Shown here in pieces: positions 61,417 through 64,000 of a stretch of 64,000 nt of DNA; within the stretch, counting starts at the first letter, position 1; the number at the start of each line of letters is the position of its first letter. Origin of the DNA: Megasphaera stantonii (GTDB lineage Bacteria; Bacillota; Negativicutes; Veillonellales; Megasphaeraceae); NCBI RefSeq assembly GCF_003367905.1, contig NZ_CP029462.1, positions 1,860,001-1,924,000 on the forward strand. The letters run 5' to 3'. A program made the position numbers and the translations under genes. A model generated the notes under the pieces. That model saw only the letters and a program-made list of their open reading frames with translations, was not told where the DNA came from and did no database searches.

Positions 61417-62250
61417 ATGTCTAATGTGGCGCAAACTACCTTGGCGAAGTCCGTATCGTACAGCGGTATCGGCCTGCACGCGGCCGAGGAAGTCCACATG
61501 GTGCTGTGCCCTGCTCCGGCTAATACAGGCATTGTATTCATCCGTACCGACTTGCCGGGCCGTCCGTCCGTAAAGGCCCATTTGTCCAATGTGACCAATA
61601 CGATGCGGGCGACGACGCTGGAAGACGGCGAAGCGAAGGTGTTTACGGTAGAGCATGTATTGTCGGCGTTGAACGGATTGCAAATAGATAACTGCATCAT
61701 AGAAATGGATTCGGCAGAGCCGCCCGTAGCGGACGGCAGCAGCCTGAATTTCGTCGAACTTATCGAACAGGCCGGCGTGAAGGAGCTGGACGAGCCGCGG
61801 CGGGAATTGGTCGTGCGCCGGCAGCATCTCGTGCAGGAAGACGATAAGTTCATCGCCATCGTGCCGTACGACGGCTTCCGCATCACCTTTACGTCCATCA
61901 ACCCCCATCCGTTGCTGGGCGTGCAGTTTTTCGACGCGGAAATCACCAAGGAGTCCTATGTGAAGGAAATCGCCTACGCCCGCACCATCGCCTTTACGGA
62001 AGAGCTGGAAATGATGAAGAAGCTGGGATTAGGCAAGGGCGGCACCCTGGAAAACGTCGTCGTATACGACAAGGAGGAATGCCTGTCGGTACCTCGCGTC
62101 GACGACGAGCTGGTACGCCATAAGGTGCTGGATATCATCGGAGACATGGCAATGATCGGGCGTCCCCTGAAGGGGCATATCATTGCCGTAAAATCAAGCC
62201 ATAAATTGAACAGTCTTCTGACGAATAAAATTGCGGAAGAATTAGATTAA
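61417..62250 (+). CDS. lpxC: UDP-3-O-acyl-N-acetylglucosamine deacetylase
   Basis: 277 aa zinc enzyme, first committed step of lipid A synthesis; this alone shows an LPS-type outer membrane. Zinc ligands are His80 (TVEHVLSAL) and the His/Asp of HKVLDIIGD near residue 235; the general acid/base is in LKGHIIAVKSSHKLN. ATG 61417 has AAAGGAGG 8 nt upstream; an in-frame ATG at 61372 lies close to the promoter start and is unlikely. fabZ begins 12 bp later. Confidence 0.97.
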   Translation: MSNVAQTTLAKSVSYSGIGLHAAEEVHMVLCPAPANTGIVFIRTDLPGRPSVKAHLSNVTNTMRATTLEDGEAKVFTVEHVLSALNGLQIDNCIIEMDSAEPPVADGSSLNFVELIEQAGVKELDEPRRELVVRRQHLVQEDDKFIAIVPYDGFRITFTSINPHPLLGVQFFDAEITKESYVKEIAYARTIAFTEELEMMKKLGLGKGGTLENVVVYDKEECLSVPRVDDELVRHKVLDIIGDMAMIGRPLKGHIIAVKSSHKLNSLLTNKIAEELD

Positions 62251-62262
62251 GGAGGAATTCAT

Positions 62263-62709
62263 ATGATTTTGGAAGTAACGGATATTATGGAAATTTTGCC
62301 TCATCGCTATCCTATGCTGCTCGTAGACCGCATCATTGAGCTGGAACCGATGAAATACGCTATCGGCATTAAGAACGCGACGTTCAACGAACTGTTTTTC
62401 CAGGGCCACTTCCCGGGCCAGCCGGTTATGCCGGGCGTGCTGCTGGCGGAAGCCATGGCCCAGGTCGGCGGCGTCACGCTGCTCTATCCGGAAGAAAACC
62501 GCGGCCTGATTCCGTATTTTACGGGCATCGACAAGCTGCGCTTCCGTCACCCCGTCCATCCGGGCGATCAGGTCATCATGCGCGCCGATATTGAAAAGAT
62601 CAAAGGCCGCATGGGCAAGGTAAAAGCGCAGTGCCACGTAGGCGACACCCTTTGCGCCGAAGGCGAATACTTATTCGCTCTCATGCCGGGTCAGAACAGC
62701 AAGAAATAA
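62263..62709 (+). CDS. fabZ: 3-hydroxyacyl-ACP dehydratase FabZ
   Basis: 148 aa hot-dog-fold enzyme of fatty acid synthesis. ILPHRYPMLLVDRI near residue 10 and the catalytic GHFPGQPVMPGVLLAEAMAQ (His and Glu) near residue 48. AAGGAGG ribosome site. It shares the lpxC transcript, balancing fatty acid and lipid A precursor use. Confidence 0.96.
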   Translation: MILEVTDIMEILPHRYPMLLVDRIIELEPMKYAIGIKNATFNELFFQGHFPGQPVMPGVLLAEAMAQVGGVTLLYPEENRGLIPYFTGIDKLRFRHPVHPGDQVIMRADIEKIKGRMGKVKAQCHVGDTLCAEGEYLFALMPGQNSKK

Positions 62710-62899
62710 TTTTATTGCATTTTTGTCGGATGTAAGAGAAAAACGGCGAAAATGGGAGATAGGTAAATAAAATGTGCTGTTTTTAAAGTGAAAAAGAGGG
62801 CATATTTTTCTTTTTGACATACGACTATATACCGTAGAGAGGGATTAATTTAAACAAGCTCCTGCTGTGGCGGCGGCAGGAACGCGAGGAGTGACTTGA

Positions 62900-63712
62900 A
62901 TGACCGAGGAAAAAGAAACTATGCGGCAAAGCATAATACATCCAACGGCTGTTATAGATCCGGCGGCGCAGATCGGCGCCGGCGTAAAAATTGGCCCTTA
63001 TGCCGTGATTGGCCCGAACGTCGTCATCGGCGACGGCACGGAAATTATGGCTCATGTTACGATCGACGGTTGGACGAGAATCGGCAAGAACTGCCGGTTC
63101 TTCCCCAGCGCGTCCATCGGCTCGGAACCGCAGGATTTGAAATTTAAAGGCGAAAAAAGCTATGTCATCATCGGCGACCGCTCCGTATTCCGCGAATTCG
63201 TAACGGTCAGCCGCGCTACGGGCGAAGAAGAGGAAACGCGGATCGGCAACGACTGCCTGTTCCAGGCGTGCACCCATGTCGCCCATAACTGCATTATCGG
63301 CAATAACGTTATCATGAGCAACTGCGCCGGCTTGGCCGGCCACGTCGTCGTAGAAGACCGCGTCGTTATCGGCGGCATCGCCGGCGTGCATCAATTCGTC
63401 AAGATCGGCAGAAACAGCATGATCGGCGGCTTAGCCAAAGTCGTGCAGGATATTCCGCCCTTCGTCATCGCCGACGGCCAGCCGGCGCGCTGCATCGGCC
63501 TGAACAGCGTAGGCCTGTCGCGCGCGGGGATTCCTGAAAACGTGCGGCGCGAGCTGAAAAAGGCCTTCCGCCTGCTCTACCGTTCCGGCTTGAACTTAGG
63601 CCAGGCGATTGCCGAAATGGAACAGGAGCTGGACAGCTCGGAAGAAGTTGAACATTTTCTCCGGTTCCTCCGCAATGCTGATCGGGGCATTTGCCGGGGC
63701 ACGAAAGACTGA
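62900..63712 (+). CDS. lpxA: UDP-N-acetylglucosamine acyltransferase
   Basis: 270 aa left-handed beta-helix acyltransferase starting lipid A synthesis. Hexapeptide repeats from IHPTAVIDPAAQIGAGVKIG onward, catalytic His in ACTHVAHNCIIG near residue 130, and the C-terminal helical region with GLNSVGLSRAGI. ATG 62900 has GAGGAG 8 nt upstream. A 190-bp AT-rich gap separates it from fabZ; I see TTGACA at 62814-62819 there but no convincing -10 at the right distance. Confidence 0.96.
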   Translation: MTEEKETMRQSIIHPTAVIDPAAQIGAGVKIGPYAVIGPNVVIGDGTEIMAHVTIDGWTRIGKNCRFFPSASIGSEPQDLKFKGEKSYVIIGDRSVFREFVTVSRATGEEEETRIGNDCLFQACTHVAHNCIIGNNVIMSNCAGLAGHVVVEDRVVIGGIAGVHQFVKIGRNSMIGGLAKVVQDIPPFVIADGQPARCIGLNSVGLSRAGIPENVRRELKKAFRLLYRSGLNLGQAIAEMEQELDSSEEVEHFLRFLRNADRGICRGTKD

Positions 63713-63720
63713 CGGATACG

Positions 63721-63757
63721 AAAAAGGAGGGAGATGCGTTCTCGCCTCCTTTTTTTC
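63721..63757 (+). terminator. Intrinsic terminator after lpxA
   Basis: AAAAAGGAGG (63721-63730) pairs with CCTCCTTTTT (63745-63754), with inner GAG/CTC, and T7. Confidence 0.85.
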
Positions 63758-63777
63758 TTGTAATATGTGCTGTATTA

Positions 63778-63806
63778 CTGACATACGGCGCATTTTTTTG
63801 TATAAT
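63778..63806 (+). promoter_or_regulatory. lpxI promoter
   Basis: CTGACA, 17-bp spacer, TATAAT, about 41 bp before the lpxI start. Confidence 0.75.
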
Positions 63807-63847
63807 ATAAAAATGGATATTTTATTCATTTGTAAGGGTGATACGCA

Positions 63848-64000
63848 ATGGAAAAAGTCGGATTGTTCGCTGGCGTAGGCCAGCTGCCTGTAGAATTTAT
63901 GCGCGCCGCCAAGATGCTGGGCCATGAAGTTGTAGTCATCGCCGTCGTCGACGGCGTAGCGCCGGAGTTGGAGCAAGAAGCCGACGCTTACTACGCCATC
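63848..64000 (+). CDS. lpxI: UDP-2,3-diacylglucosamine pyrophosphatase LpxI, 3' end cut by window
   Basis: Only the first 51 codons are present (MEKVGLFAGVGQLPVEFMRA ... ). The start LFAGVGQLPVEFMRAAKMLGHEVVVIA matches the N-terminal domain of LpxI (DUF1009), which cleaves UDP-2,3-diacylglucosamine to lipid X in bacteria without LpxH. Position after lpxA supports this. AAGGGTG lies 8-9 nt before the ATG. Confidence 0.85.
   Translation, partial: MEKVGLFAGVGQLPVEFMRAAKMLGHEVVVIAVVDGVAPELEQEADAYYAI

Noticed and set aside
62814-62842. TTGACA before lpxA as a promoter
   Set aside because: No -10 hexamer at 16-18 bp; TATATA is only 6 bp away.

Overview
The window is chromosomal DNA from a diderm (outer-membrane-bearing) Firmicute, most probably a Megasphaera-like member of the Negativicutes. 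Two kinds of evidence combine here. Firmicute-type traits are a fused ispH-rpsA gene, a T-box leader on valS, RNase Y, RNase HIII, Rex, and a 6S RNA next to rarA. Gram-negative envelope traits are lpxC-fabZ-lpxA-lpxI and a type V autotransporter. Coding DNA is fairly GC-rich and most genes read left to right. The genus is an inference; the class is well supported.

Layout. 1-6.7 kb: 3' part of serS, a 560-bp regulatory gap with a G10 homopolymer, a 1478-aa autotransporter whose passenger is strikingly AT-rich, and a small triple zinc-finger-like protein. 6.7-8.3 kb: a complete ISLre2-family insertion sequence with 9-bp target duplications. 8.3-10.7 kb: an intergenic stretch with one or two candidate structured RNAs, glpX, and a mazEF toxin-antitoxin pair with an operator over its promoter. 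11-15.7 kb: murA, an mreB homologue, an exported biotin/lipoyl-like small protein and an exported S55 peptidase. 15.7-30.5 kb: a HAD phosphatase (reverse strand), transketolase, 6S RNA, rarA, ftsK, a RodZ-like protein, a YgiQ radical SAM protein, an orphan solute-binding protein, rimO, cinA, recA and recX. 30.5-41.5 kb: rny behind tandem promoters and a terminator-like hairpin, five tRNA genes, scpA, scpB, rluB, a flavoprotein, cmk, plsC, ispH-rpsA, der and plsY. 41.5-51.5 kb: rsmD, coaD, a coiled-coil protein, an rRNA methyltransferase, larB, a larC C-terminal half, rnhC, a YdjC deacetylase, a sugar epimerase, an ACT regulator, hom, thrB and nudC. 51.5-54 kb: an AT-rich accessory patch with an exported protein of unknown function and an IS30 element sitting inside a deleted ISLre2-type remnant. 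54-64 kb: T-box-valS, folC, an O-antigen-ligase-like protein, rex, a transglycosylase (reverse strand) and the lipid A genes.

How the genes work together. Most of the window is housekeeping: translation (serS, valS, tRNAs, rimO, rluB, rsmD), chromosome maintenance (recA, recX, ftsK, scpAB, rarA, rnhC), envelope building (murA, mreB, plsC, plsY, lpx genes, mtgA) and central metabolism (tkt, glpX, hom-thrB, coaD, folC). The accessory signal lies around the autotransporter, the two IS loci and mazEF. No CRISPR array, phage or large defence island is visible. The points most worth following up are the G10 tract before the adhesin, the larB-larC2 pair without the LarC N-terminal half, the exported lipoyl-like/S55 pair in the mreB operon, the rny leader hairpin, the Rex operator built into the rex -35 box, and the nested mobile element next to the valS promoter.
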